This document shows positions 1-7,109 of a DNA stretch of 11,795 nucleotides, piece after piece. Under the pieces are notes generated by a model. That model made no database searches. It saw only the letters and a program-made list of their open reading frames with translations, and had not been told where the DNA came from. The stretch covers positions 1-11,795 of the forward strand of contig URVD01000033.1 of assembly GCA_900551195.1 (NCBI GenBank), written 5' to 3'. The DNA is from an uncultured Collinsella sp. (GTDB lineage Bacteria; Actinomycetota; Coriobacteriia; Coriobacteriales; Coriobacteriaceae). The stretch's first letter is position 1; each line of letters begins with the position of its first letter. The position numbers and the translations under genes are program-made.

Positions 1-155
1 CGTTCGCTATCGCCACGGCCGCGGCCGTCCGGCTTGCCGCCGTATCGCAGGGCAACCTCGCGCGCCAGGATCTTTGTGTCCGCAGCGCACAGCAGGTCGC
101 TCACGGTGGGCAGGTCTTCCCACTCAATGCCGTCGACATCCCAAATCCTGCTCAT
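1..155 (-). CDS. Hypothetical protein, N-terminal part only (runs off the window)
   Basis: An open frame starts at the ATG at 155 (minus strand) and is still open at the window edge, giving 51 residues that begin MSRIWDVDGIEWEDLPTVSD. An AGAAAGAGG ribosome binding site lies a few bases upstream, which supports this start. The visible part is acidic at first, then has a helix-like stretch (LLCAADTKILAREVALRYGG) and a basic Gly/Arg/Asp-rich segment. There is no signal peptide or membrane segment in what can be seen. It lies 74 nt downstream of the ClpP-like gene on the same strand, so it is probably a distal member of the same operon. I do not recognise the family and assign no function. Confidence 0.6.
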   Translation of the reverse strand, partial: MSRIWDVDGIEWEDLPTVSDLLCAADTKILAREVALRYGGKPDGRGRGDSE

Positions 156-229
156 GTTCAACCTCTTTCTGGCCGTTAAACTACGCGATCGTTCGCCCCG
201 CTCTATATGCCCACAAGACATGAGCCCCG

Positions 230-832
230 CTAGAGCGCCTTCTTACTCGGAGCAATCGCCTCGTCCACCAGACCCAACTCCAGAGCGCGCCTGGCGTTGC
301 ACCAGCAGTCGCGCTCGGTGAGCTCGTGGAACTCCTGGGCGCTCAGGTTGCCATGCTCGGCCAGCAGCTCGTCCAGCTCGGCGCGCATGGCCGCCGTGTG
401 CTGGGCCACGATCTCGATATCGGTCTGCTGCGCCATGCCCGTGCCGCCCATCAACTGGTGGATGAGCACTTGCGTGTGGCGGTATACCTGGCGGTGGTCG
501 CCGCAGGCCAAGATCACCGCGGCCATCGAGGCCACGACGCCCTCGCCCACCGTGATCACGGGGCAGTCGAGCGACTGCATGGTGTCGATGAGCGCCAGCC
601 CCGCCGTAACGCTACCGCCCGGGCTGTTGATGATGAGGGTGATGGGCTCGGTGGCGCTCTGATGCTCCAACACCAGCATGGACTTAATAAGGCCATTGCA
701 GGTCACATCGTTGACCTCGCCTTCCAGCAGCAGCACGCGGCTGTTAAGCAGCTCACTTGCCATATCGACGGCGGCAACGCGACCGTCCTTGGACTTCTTG
801 ATAATGCTAGGCTCACGATACATAACGGACAT
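230..832 (-). CDS. ClpP-family serine protease (accessory ClpP)
   Basis: A 200-residue protein of the ClpP/crotonase fold. The family forms barrel-shaped cytoplasmic proteases fed by AAA+ unfoldases. Visible family marks are INSPGGSV (69-75), the nucleophile motif VASMAAV with Ser102, IHQ with His125, the helix motif QTDIEI (136-141) and TERDCW with Asp175, so the Ser-His-Asp triad looks intact. Length is typical of ClpP (about 195-210). The segment between Ser and His is two residues shorter than in E. coli ClpP, and the sequence is clearly divergent. The start at 832 follows an AGAAGGGA ribosome binding site. It lies 114 nt downstream of the coupling-ATPase gene, behind a possible terminator hairpin. 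That setting suggests a mobile-element paralogue rather than the housekeeping clpP, which usually sits near clpX or tig. Whether it pairs with a host ClpX/ClpC, or processes an element protein as phage ClpP-like enzymes do, cannot be told here. Confidence 0.88.
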   Translation of the reverse strand: MSVMYREPSIIKKSKDGRVAAVDMASELLNSRVLLLEGEVNDVTCNGLIKSMLVLEHQSATEPITLIINSPGGSVTAGLALIDTMQSLDCPVITVGEGVVASMAAVILACGDHRQVYRHTQVLIHQLMGGTGMAQQTDIEIVAQHTAAMRAELDELLAEHGNLSAQEFHELTERDCWCNARRALELGLVDEAIAPSKKAL

Positions 833-867
833 GGTAATTCCCTTCTAAACGGAATCGGTAAGGAAGT

Positions 868-909
868 AAAACGAGGCCGCACGGCTAGCGGCCAATGGAA
901 GCCGTGCGG
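868..909 (-). terminator. Possible intrinsic terminator between the coupling-ATPase and ClpP-like genes
   Basis: The arms 877-886 (CCGCACGGCT) and 900-909 (AGCCGTGCGG) form a perfect 10-bp stem with a 13-nt loop. On the minus strand the stem is followed, after about five bases, by a TTTT run (871-868). It sits 38 nt after the ATPase stop codon. The large loop and short T run make it a weak or partial terminator. It could instead be a processing site that separates clpP expression from the ATPase. Confidence 0.45.
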
Positions 910-946
910 TCAAATAGGCAAGATGGAGCGCGCGAAGCTGCAAGGA

Positions 947-2431
947 CTAATCCCTCAGCCACTTGGCCGCATTGGGATGGTCGCCGCAAAAATACTTCTT
1001 GGCACGGAAGGGGCGCATGCCGGTTACTTTGACCAGGCAGTCGGTACGCGGCATAAGCCCCACCTCGCCCGGGGTTATCACGCAACCGCGCACATCGACG
1101 GCAGTACGCTCGGCGCCCACGTAATTGGTGCCCAGAACCGACTCGCCGCACAGATTGCTTATGTACTCCTGTGTCGCGATGTTGCTGCCGCCGCCCATAT
1201 AGATCAAGCTGTCGCAGTTATCGAGGATGGTAAGCGCTGCGGATTTGCCGTACGCACCATCGAGCTGACTCAGCGATTGCGCGCACATCAAAAAGCTAAT
1301 GCCACGGCTGCGCACGGTCGCAATACTCCGCTCAAAATCGGGAATGCGGCCCACGTTGGGAAACTCATCCAGAATAAACTGCACGTGGCGCTGCAAATGC
1401 CCGCTGGGGTTGGAATCAGCGCGGCGCTGGGCCAGGTTAAACAGCTGCTTAAGGGCAACGTTCGCAAGCCATGCATTGGTCGAGTCGTTGTCGCTCACCT
1501 TAAGATCGATTACGCGCTTGCCCTCGTCGATACGGTCGAGGCGCATCTCGTCTTTCTCAAAGACGCGCATGAGCTGGGGGGTCTTAAGCCGCGAGATGGT
1601 CGCGTTAAGCGTGATCAGAATGCTCTTAAGCGTTCTATCGGCTGCCCCGCGAAAATCACGATACTGTTCAACGCCATACAGGTCCGCGTTCGCAGAATCA
1701 TACTTGCCAAGAAATTCCTTGGACTCCACCTGCTCCACAAGGTGATCCAGCGGAAATCGTCCCTCGCCATCTCCCGTAACCTTGATGAGTGCCGCCAGCT
1801 TAAAGACGTTGTTCATCTTAAGATAGCGTCGCGGAGCTGCGGGATCCCCGTCCGGCGCAAATGTGCCGGCAAGGCACTCTAAGAGGAACAGGATTCCAAT
1901 AATCGCTCGAAGTAGCAGATCGCTCGCATTGTCCCAAAACGGATCGTCCCTAAAGCTACGCCTGTCAGGATCGACCCCCTCCATGATTGACGCCACTGTG
2001 GTGGGGATATCCTCGACATCCATCACGTAGCGCAAAGGATCGTACCCGGACGACTGCTCGGGATTGATGGTGTCGAGAACCGTTACCTCGTAGCCGTCCT
2101 CCTCGAAGCCCTTCCCCGTACGGCGCAGCAGCTCGCCCTTGGTGTCCGTGACCACATAGCAGCACTCGTGGTGATTGAGCAGGTTGGGCAAAATGAAACT
2201 CGCCGTTTTGCCGCTGCCGGTACCGCCAAAGGCAAACACATTGTTGGACACGCTCGTCTCCCAGTGCTTGTCGCCCTCGTAGAAAGCCACCGTGGCACCT
2301 TGCGCCAAGATCACATCGCGCTGCTCATCGCCGGATGACAGCGTCTGCATTTCCTCCTTGGTCGCCCACTTCTTGGTCTGATACTCCGTTTGCTGCGCGG
2401 CCTCGTAGCCGTACATCTTAATGACCGACAA
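947..2431 (-). CDS. VirD4/TraG-type conjugative coupling ATPase lacking an N-terminal membrane anchor
   Basis: A 494-residue protein of the type IV secretion coupling family, which brings relaxosome DNA to the conjugation channel. Walker A GGTGSGKT is at 69-76 and Walker B FILDEF near 352-357 (Asp355, Glu356). The family signature around FWDNA (165-169) and the C-terminal block MCAQSLSQLDGAYG...NCDSLIYMGGG also fit. I chose a TTG start at 2431 because AGAAAGGGG lies 7 nt upstream. An ATG at 2518 would overlap the preceding gene by 49 nt, and the ATG at 2416 is too far from that ribosome binding site. The two N-terminal membrane helices usual in VirD4/TraG are absent: only about 65 soluble residues precede the P-loop. 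It follows the 305-residue unknown gene by 38 nt, so the two are very likely co-transcribed. It could be a soluble coupling protein of a mobilisable element or a shortened derivative. Confidence 0.87.
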   Translation of the reverse strand: MSVIKMYGYEAAQQTEYQTKKWATKEEMQTLSSGDEQRDVILAQGATVAFYEGDKHWETSVSNNVFAFGGTGSGKTASFILPNLLNHHECCYVVTDTKGELLRRTGKGFEEDGYEVTVLDTINPEQSSGYDPLRYVMDVEDIPTTVASIMEGVDPDRRSFRDDPFWDNASDLLLRAIIGILFLLECLAGTFAPDGDPAAPRRYLKMNNVFKLAALIKVTGDGEGRFPLDHLVEQVESKEFLGKYDSANADLYGVEQYRDFRGAADRTLKSILITLNATISRLKTPQLMRVFEKDEMRLDRIDEGKRVIDLKVSDNDSTNAWLANVALKQLFNLAQRRADSNPSGHLQRHVQFILDEFPNVGRIPDFERSIATVRSRGISFLMCAQSLSQLDGAYGKSAALTILDNCDSLIYMGGGSNIATQEYISNLCGESVLGTNYVGAERTAVDVRGCVITPGEVGLMPRTDCLVKVTGMRPFRAKKYFCGDHPNAAKWLRD

Positions 2432-2469
2432 TGCACGGCCCCTTTCTTGTCGATAGTTCTGCGTGATTG

Positions 2470-3387
2470 CTAGGAAATACGGTCGACGTCTGCGCCCTCC
2501 TTGGGGCTCGTCGCACACGGCAACTTGACCGCACCGTCAATCAGACGCTCGGTTTGCGCCACATAGCTCTCGCGCGCCGCGATTGAGACTGACCCGTCGC
2601 GCAGATATGCAAGCAATGCATCAATCATCAGCTTGTCGAGCAGGTCATACTCTTTGGCCTGAGCGAAGTTGAGGGTGTAGCGGTCCTGGAGCTCCCGTAC
2701 CTTAGTTGCCAAATCGATTTCCATCTTTTCCTCCATGCAATAAAAGTTCTCCCGATTGTCCGAAAGAGCCTCAAACGGGCGTTTGACGCATAGCTCAAAG
2801 TTGAAACGCGGACTGGTATCGAATACGTGTCTCTGCACCTTGAGATAGCGCTTATAAAACATGACGGCATCGTCCTCGTCCGCCGTAAAACCGCGCGAGC
2901 CATCGCGATGCACGTGGTCGCAGGGTCTTTTGTAGTCAATGCTTCGCACAAAGCGAGACAGAATATATCCACCTTGTTCAGACGAGTACTTCATACCTGT
3001 CGTAACCTGCTCGAACATGCGCACACCGCTCGACTTAAAGCGCGGATTGCTTCCGTGCTCAAACATGCCAATTAAGATGGCCATGCAGTGCGCGCAGTTA
3101 TCGCGCTGGGGAAAATACAGCGACAACAAAGCGAGCGACGCTGCGGCCAAAAGCTCGCGGGCCTCGTGCACATCGTCTCGATACTGCTCGGGCACCAGCC
3201 CGGGAATATCGGGCGAGTGCTTTTCCAGCACGTCAACGAGTGCCTTGGCCAAGCGCTCGGTATCCTGCTCGCCGCAGTACGGATACGGAAACGGCATCTC
3301 TGCCTTCCCGTTCTTTTTGCACATGCTGCGGAGATCTTCGTCGATCGTGTTGAGGAACACCTCGTAAATGCTGTCTTCATTCTTCAT
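2470..3387 (-). CDS. Unrecognised 305-residue protein, first gene of the coupling-ATPase operon
   Basis: The gene starts at the ATG at 3387, eight bases after an AGGAAG ribosome binding site. I do not recognise the family. The protein looks soluble and mostly helical. Its most hydrophobic stretch (LLAAASLALLSLYF, 79-92) is short and probably buried rather than membrane-spanning. Cysteines and histidines cluster in NCAHC (97-101) and in RPCDHVH (154-160), which might bind metal, but this is only a guess from spacing. The C-terminal third is rich in charged helices (EEKMEIDLATKVRELQDRY). It is co-directional with, and 38 nt upstream of, the VirD4-like ATPase, so a role with that protein, for example as a substrate adaptor, is a reasonable inference from position alone. 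Confidence 0.75.
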   Translation of the reverse strand: MKNEDSIYEVFLNTIDEDLRSMCKKNGKAEMPFPYPYCGEQDTERLAKALVDVLEKHSPDIPGLVPEQYRDDVHEARELLAAASLALLSLYFPQRDNCAHCMAILIGMFEHGSNPRFKSSGVRMFEQVTTGMKYSSEQGGYILSRFVRSIDYKRPCDHVHRDGSRGFTADEDDAVMFYKRYLKVQRHVFDTSPRFNFELCVKRPFEALSDNRENFYCMEEKMEIDLATKVRELQDRYTLNFAQAKEYDLLDKLMIDALLAYLRDGSVSIAARESYVAQTERLIDGAVKLPCATSPKEGADVDRIS

Positions 3388-3677
3388 GAATGCTTCTTCC
3401 TATCCGGTTGCGGATGTTTGTCGATAAGTCTGTTCTATGTTTTAGAATGGTCTGAGGCATGGACGATGACAATCGACCTAACCTGTAGCTTCGTTAGTGA
3501 AATCACCCTGCTTGATAGCGCAGTTTACCTAAAGGCTGTGTAGCGATTGCATCAAGCAGTTTGTATTGAGTTGGTTTTGGATTACTTCGAGAATAGCACA
3601 GTGCTCTGTTCTCGTCATTAGAAATTATCAAAATTTTCTGCTAATATATAACCCACTAAGAAGAAAGGGCTCTATAC
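3388..3677. other. Divergent intergenic region with a 9-bp inverted repeat
   Basis: These 290 bases separate two divergent genes and are visibly more AT-rich than the surroundings. An inverted repeat CTGCTTGAT (3508-3516) / ATCAAGCAG (3551-3559) has a 34-nt spacer, which itself contains short complementary pieces. It could be an operator or the stem of a small RNA; nothing decides between them. The plus-strand promoter of the next gene is listed separately. I did not find a convincing promoter for the minus-strand gene. Confidence 0.4.
3619..3647 (+). promoter_or_regulatory. Candidate sigma-70 promoter of the methyltransferase/specificity-like gene
   Basis: TAGAAA (3619-3624) and TAATAT (3642-3647) are spaced by 17 bp and lie 31 nt before the ATG at 3678. 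The surrounding stretch is very AT-rich compared with the rest of the window. The -35 matches consensus at four of six positions. Confidence 0.5.
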
Positions 3678-5114
3678 ATGCGTGAAACAACATCATTGCC
3701 ACGTCTCACCGCCGCCGCCCTCTCACGCGCGCTTAATCTGGAGCAGGGCAGCCGTCTACTCACCGTCCGTCTGCCTGGCGCCATCGACTGTAAGGCGCTT
3801 CGTGAATGTTTCAGCCTGAACAGCAACGGCGTACCCGATATTTGCGAGCTTGAACCCGGCAGGCAGGGCGCGGGCAATGGCGATGCGGCTCCGGTGTTTA
3901 TCGACGCATCGGGGTATTACCGTACGGGCAAACACGACATCGAAAAAGAATGTATCGCCTTGATCGATTACTTAGAGCCCGGCTACCTCGATTTCTGTGA
4001 CTGGGGTCCCTTTATTTGGTGTCTGTATGCGCTCGCCCTTTCGAATCGCACTCGCGCAGCCGTAGTGCTGCCCGCCGACCTACTCGATAAAGCCGAGCAG
4101 GCGCGCACGATCCTGATACGCGAAGGACTCATCGAGAGCGTCGTGTATTTGCCACTTTCTGAACCCAGGCCCTACATGACAAGCGCGCTTCTCATATTGT
4201 CTTCAGGAAATCGCAGCGTTGCATTTCGCAGCGCAATCGAATCCGGGCCGCGTTTTCGATATGTGACAGAAACATCGTATTACTCAGATATCACCTTTTC
4301 CATCTCCCCCGACTGGGCCCGCATTGATACCAATACGCCCAGATCAACGCCTATCGAAACGTCCACTTTTGCCACGCGTGAATTGCTGCTGCATCGCGCA
4401 GCCCTCTCAAAAGGCAAAATCAGCCTTATCAGCCTCACCCGAAACTACAGGGCTACGCTCGGTGACGCTTTTACGCGAGTAGCTCCATTTATGCCCCGCG
4501 AGAGCACCACATCAAACGACATTGATGCAATCGAGGTACGCCGCATCTCATCTCAGGATTTTCAAGATGGCAACCTTCTACCCGCATATGCTGTAGAGAG
4601 TGCAAATAGCTCGGATTCCAAAATCGTAAAGGTGAACCCCAGCGTTCTCGATCGATATGAGCTCCGCGCTGGAGATATCGTCATGCCACGCATGCTGGGT
4701 CGCTACGGCGCGTCCAACCTGCTCGTCGTCAGCGCCGATGACGCGAAGCAACACCTAGTTGCTTCGCATAACACCACCGTCATTCGCCCGTCGTTCCAAA
4801 CGATGACCGAAGAGGAGCGCGTAGTGTTTTCGGAGATAATCGTTGGATACCTTACCGAAGGCCATGGGGCACAGCTGATTCAAGCATTAACCGAAGCAGC
4901 CAGCATCCGCGCCATCCGCCCTAACGACCTGTTCGAGATCGAAGTCCCGCCAGCGCTCGACCCGCGCACGCGCGAGTACAGCGAATCCATCAATCGCTTT
5001 GCCGAGGTCGTAGAAACAAAGAAACAAGCCGAGGCTGCCGTCGCCCAAGCCCAGCGCAACCTCGAAGTCGCAAAAAAGACCATCACCGAAGTGCTCGACC
5101 AAATCTGCGAGTAA
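3678..5114 (+). CDS. Degenerate N6-methyltransferase-like domain fused to a type I specificity-like region
   Basis: A 478-residue protein with ribosome binding site AGAAAGGG eight bases before the ATG. Residues about 110-165 (AAVVLP at 127-132, GLIESVVYLP at 150-159, then a hydrophobic LLILSS strand) look like the part of HsdM-type N6-adenine methyltransferases that follows catalytic motif IV. Where family members have NPPF/Y, this protein reads FCDWGPF (106-112). No Gly-rich SAM motif is recognisable upstream (RLLTVRLPGAID at 26-37 sits where it might be). The later part resembles a type I specificity subunit: GDIVMPRML at 332-340, a TVIRP strand, and a C-terminal coiled coil from about 438 (ETKKQAEAAVAQAQ). 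No hsdR or full hsdM lies nearby; it converges on the abiE pair. It probably recognises DNA or partners but cannot methylate. It could be regulatory or defence-related; the function is unknown. Confidence 0.7.
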   Translation: MRETTSLPRLTAAALSRALNLEQGSRLLTVRLPGAIDCKALRECFSLNSNGVPDICELEPGRQGAGNGDAAPVFIDASGYYRTGKHDIEKECIALIDYLEPGYLDFCDWGPFIWCLYALALSNRTRAAVVLPADLLDKAEQARTILIREGLIESVVYLPLSEPRPYMTSALLILSSGNRSVAFRSAIESGPRFRYVTETSYYSDITFSISPDWARIDTNTPRSTPIETSTFATRELLLHRAALSKGKISLISLTRNYRATLGDAFTRVAPFMPRESTTSNDIDAIEVRRISSQDFQDGNLLPAYAVESANSSDSKIVKVNPSVLDRYELRAGDIVMPRMLGRYGASNLLVVSADDAKQHLVASHNTTVIRPSFQTMTEEERVVFSEIIVGYLTEGHGAQLIQALTEAASIRAIRPNDLFEIEVPPALDPRTREYSESINRFAEVVETKKQAEAAVAQAQRNLEVAKKTITEVLDQICE

Positions 5115-5137
5115 CACATAGGCAGCAGTAACGCCCC

Positions 5138-5172
5138 AAGCCGGCGGCGGGACCAGCTCCTGCCGCCGGCTT
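5138..5172. terminator. Strong hairpin between convergent genes
   Basis: AAGCCGGCGGC (5138-5148) pairs perfectly with GCCGCCGGCTT (5162-5172). Three more pairs, one of them G-T, extend the stem to 14 bp around a 7-nt loop. It lies between the plus-strand stop at 5114 and the minus-strand stop at 5184, where a shared bidirectional terminator would be expected. No clear T tract follows on either strand, so termination efficiency is uncertain. Confidence 0.65.
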
Positions 5173-5183
5173 AACTGTCTGGG

Positions 5184-6074
5184 CTACTCCCATCCCGTAG
5201 TCTGGGGATTCCATTTGCGCACATTCTCCGAACGATCGAAGCACGGAGCATACAACCGATTGACGACCTCTTCTGCTCCAGTGATACTCCCCGCGAGATC
5301 AAGTCCCCCCGCCTGCCTAGCCATCTTTACATACTGCGCAGAACCATTTTGTTTCCACCAGAGAGGCGCCACGAACTCTTCCGGCATTGCCACCTTGCGG
5401 ACAGACGCTTCTTTCTCGACTCTCTCGATAAGTGTAGCCCCATCGATGAAGCAAGTTTTCGCGTACACCAAGATGTCGACTATATCCTTGATTCGCGAAG
5501 AGGCACGGCCCTCATGCATCTCTATCATTGCGAGCAATTTATCTGCAAGGGCGCTCTCCACTCGGCATACTCGATAGTCGCAGACTGGGAGCCCCTCGAT
5601 ATTCAAACGATCGATCGGCGCGAGAACCTCAGGCTCAAGTCCCCGCACTTCATCAATTACCAAGTCAATTGAAATTGGCTGTAGCTTCTTGGTTCCCATA
5701 AAGGGGGTGAACCATACCTTAGCACCGCACCGATACTCATCTTCTTCTTTGATCTGCTCTGCACGATCAAAGACAAACGAAACGAAATCCTCCAGATCAA
5801 TCGAAGCCGCCCGCACCAGATCGGCAACAGCCTCTTCGAGGCTCTCCTCTTGAGCAACCAAGTCAATATCTCTTGTGACACGCGCATCGAGCGTTCGCGC
5901 CAGGACGCTTTGACCACCTTTAAGCACAAAACGGCAGTCATCTTCTGAAAAAACGCGACATAGGAAGCGATGAAAGTAGAAACCAACGATTGCCCGATTA
6001 GTATCCATTGGTGATTCTCTTGCGGCATTCCTAACAGCCATCTCCAATGCGGCAGGCGTTTTGTACTTCACCAT
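5184..6074 (-). CDS. abiEii: AbiEii/AbiGii-family nucleotidyltransferase toxin
   Basis: A 296-residue DUF1814-type nucleotidyltransferase, the toxin of type IV AbiE toxin-antitoxin/abortive-infection systems. The four family motifs are visible: LKGGQS (51-56); TRDIDL with Asp69 and Asp71; ISIDLVID with Asp137; and ALADKLL (175-181) followed by RIKDIVD (194-200). All catalytic positions look intact, and the length is normal. Family members are thought to transfer nucleotides, for some onto tRNA acceptor ends; the substrate of this one is unknown. It lies 15 nt after abiEi on the same strand, the usual antitoxin-toxin order. The ATG at 6074 is only two bases after GGAGG; a GTG one codon later (6071) has better spacing and may be the true start. 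Either choice hardly changes the protein. Confidence 0.9.
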   Translation of the reverse strand: MVKYKTPAALEMAVRNAARESPMDTNRAIVGFYFHRFLCRVFSEDDCRFVLKGGQSVLARTLDARVTRDIDLVAQEESLEEAVADLVRAASIDLEDFVSFVFDRAEQIKEEDEYRCGAKVWFTPFMGTKKLQPISIDLVIDEVRGLEPEVLAPIDRLNIEGLPVCDYRVCRVESALADKLLAMIEMHEGRASSRIKDIVDILVYAKTCFIDGATLIERVEKEASVRKVAMPEEFVAPLWWKQNGSAQYVKMARQAGGLDLAGSITGAEEVVNRLYAPCFDRSENVRKWNPQTTGWE

Positions 6075-6089
6075 GTCCTCCGTTTCGCA

Positions 6090-6713
6090 TTACCCGTTCA
6101 GTACCATCAGCAAAGGCGCCATCAGCTCGCGTCGTTTGGCGGTTTTAGAGTTCTCTTCTACAAGATCCTTCAGCCGTTGTATATCGAGTCCACGTCCAAG
6201 CGCGTCGTGATAGGCATCGATAATTAATGAGGGATCCTCGCAATCGAGGCAAAGATCGACAAGCGTGCGCTCGGGTTTAGTTACCGGCAGGCCGTCGAGC
6301 CAAACGATGTCCCGCTCAGCAATCTCGCGCTTTACAAAAGAAAGGGATTCGTTTCTTGTATTGATACGCGTGGGCGCGGTCATCCTGTAGGGGGACAGAT
6401 AGAAATCGCCCATTTGCTGCAGATTCGCCGCAGTCGTACCGCTCACGGCGATGCCATCCCACTGGCGCTTTCTCTCCCACGCGCAAAGGGAGGGACTGGT
6501 GAGCTTCCAAAAAGCGTTGAGCTCGTCGGTGTCCCGGCGCTGCGTTCCGGACATCCGGTAGGCGCCGTGGCATATCCGTTCAAGACGCCCTGCGCGGCAT
6601 GAATGTGCCAGCGCATCTCGAGAGATGCCCATGCGAGCCGCCTGGGCTGTGGTAAACACGCCCTCGCTCTCGGAAAGCTCGCTTATCGCCGTTATGTTGC
6701 TAAAGTACTTCAT
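6090..6713 (-). CDS. abiEi: AbiEi-family antitoxin / transcriptional autorepressor
   Basis: A 207-residue antitoxin of the type IV AbiE system. An N-terminal winged helix-turn-helix covers about 10-54 (GVFTTAQAARMG, then ISRDALAHSCRAGRLERI and GAYRM). The C-terminal antitoxin domain shows the family hallmark GLPVTKPERTLVDLC (141-155). In characterised AbiE systems this protein both neutralises the toxin and represses its own promoter through the winged helix. I chose the ATG at 6713 rather than the one at 6737. A good promoter (-35 at 6742-6747, -10 at 6720-6725) places transcription start at or next to 6713, and the first ATG lies inside that promoter. Neither ATG has a Shine-Dalgarno sequence, so a leaderless mRNA is likely. 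The gene leads the two-gene operon with abiEii. Confidence 0.88.
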   Translation of the reverse strand: MKYFSNITAISELSESEGVFTTAQAARMGISRDALAHSCRAGRLERICHGAYRMSGTQRRDTDELNAFWKLTSPSLCAWERKRQWDGIAVSGTTAANLQQMGDFYLSPYRMTAPTRINTRNESLSFVKREIAERDIVWLDGLPVTKPERTLVDLCLDCEDPSLIIDAYHDALGRGLDIQRLKDLVEENSKTAKRRELMAPLLMVLNG

Positions 6714-6748
6714 GTTGCAATTGTAGGATATTTTCATACTTTTGCAAC
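6714..6748 (-). promoter_or_regulatory. abiE promoter and inverted-repeat operator, leaderless start
   Basis: On the minus strand, TTGCAA (6747-6742) and TACAAT (6725-6720) are spaced by 16 bp. The A of the abiEi ATG (6713) falls seven bases after the -10, where transcription should begin. The inverted repeat TTGCAAC / GTTGCAA (6742-6748 and 6714-6720) overlaps the -35 and the end of the -10, about 28 bp centre to centre. This is an arrangement suited to repression by AbiEi. Confidence 0.65.
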
Positions 6749-6831
6749 GTGATTTTGATTCATGCGATCCGTACGTCTTGCTTATCCCATTTCTGGCCCC
6801 AGCTTGCTATCGGCACCCCATCTCCCGCTAT
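6749..6831. other. Gap with nothing recognised
   Basis: I see no gene, hairpin or repeat between the abiE promoter and the left edge of the repeat element. The frame open here on the plus strand runs straight through the palindrome and is not a credible gene. Confidence 0.5.
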
Positions 6832-7013
6832 CGAGGTCTAATACTTTTCCGCGGAGTGAACGTCTGTTTTTGGACCCCTGAAGCATCCGCATTTTTCATC
6901 GGCAAAATCGCAGGATTCCAGTATCGAAACCGCAGGAAACGACACGCTCAAAGTGTCGATGCTTCGGGGGTCCGATTTAGCTCGTTCACTTCTCGGAAAA
7001 GTATTAGACCTCG
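6832..7013. repeat. Nested-palindrome repeat element, copy 1
   Basis: The outer arms (6832-6862 and 6983-7013, 31 bp) are inverted repeats with two mismatches. The inner arms GGACCCCTGAAGCATC (6872-6887) and GATGCTTCGGGGGTCC (6958-6973) pair with one G-T. Inside them is a small hairpin GACAC/GTGTC (6941-6945, 6953-6957). The remaining central bases include a stretch (about 6902-6919) shared almost exactly with copy 2. It has no coding potential or transposase. It may be a MITE-like element or a structured RNA; I cannot name a family. It lies between the divergent abiE operon and the DUF4342-like operon. Confidence 0.85.
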
Positions 7014-7081
7014 CTGCTAGCCACCTAGAAGGGCACCTCTCCCTTCCTCACTGCCACCCAAAAACTCATCCAACATTAATC

Positions 7082-7109
7082 TTGGCTCAAGAATCGCTTA
7101 ATCTATAAC
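7082..7109 (+). promoter_or_regulatory. Candidate promoter of the DUF4342/two-component operon
   Basis: TTGGCT (7082-7087) and TATAAC (7104-7109) are spaced by 16 bp, giving a leader of about 105 nt before the ATG at 7223. The leader is GC-rich and I see no known riboswitch in it. A second TATA-like piece (CTATAG, 7115-7120) makes the exact start uncertain. Confidence 0.45.

Noticed and set aside
326..1882. 518-codon open frame on the plus strand opposite the ClpP-like and ATPase genes
   Set aside because: It spans two well-recognised genes and their intergenic gap on the other strand, has no recognisable domain, and looks like an antisense by-product of GC-rich codon use.
6742..7020. Small open frame running through repeat copy 1
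   Set aside because: It crosses the palindrome, is not preserved in copy 2, and has no ribosome binding site.
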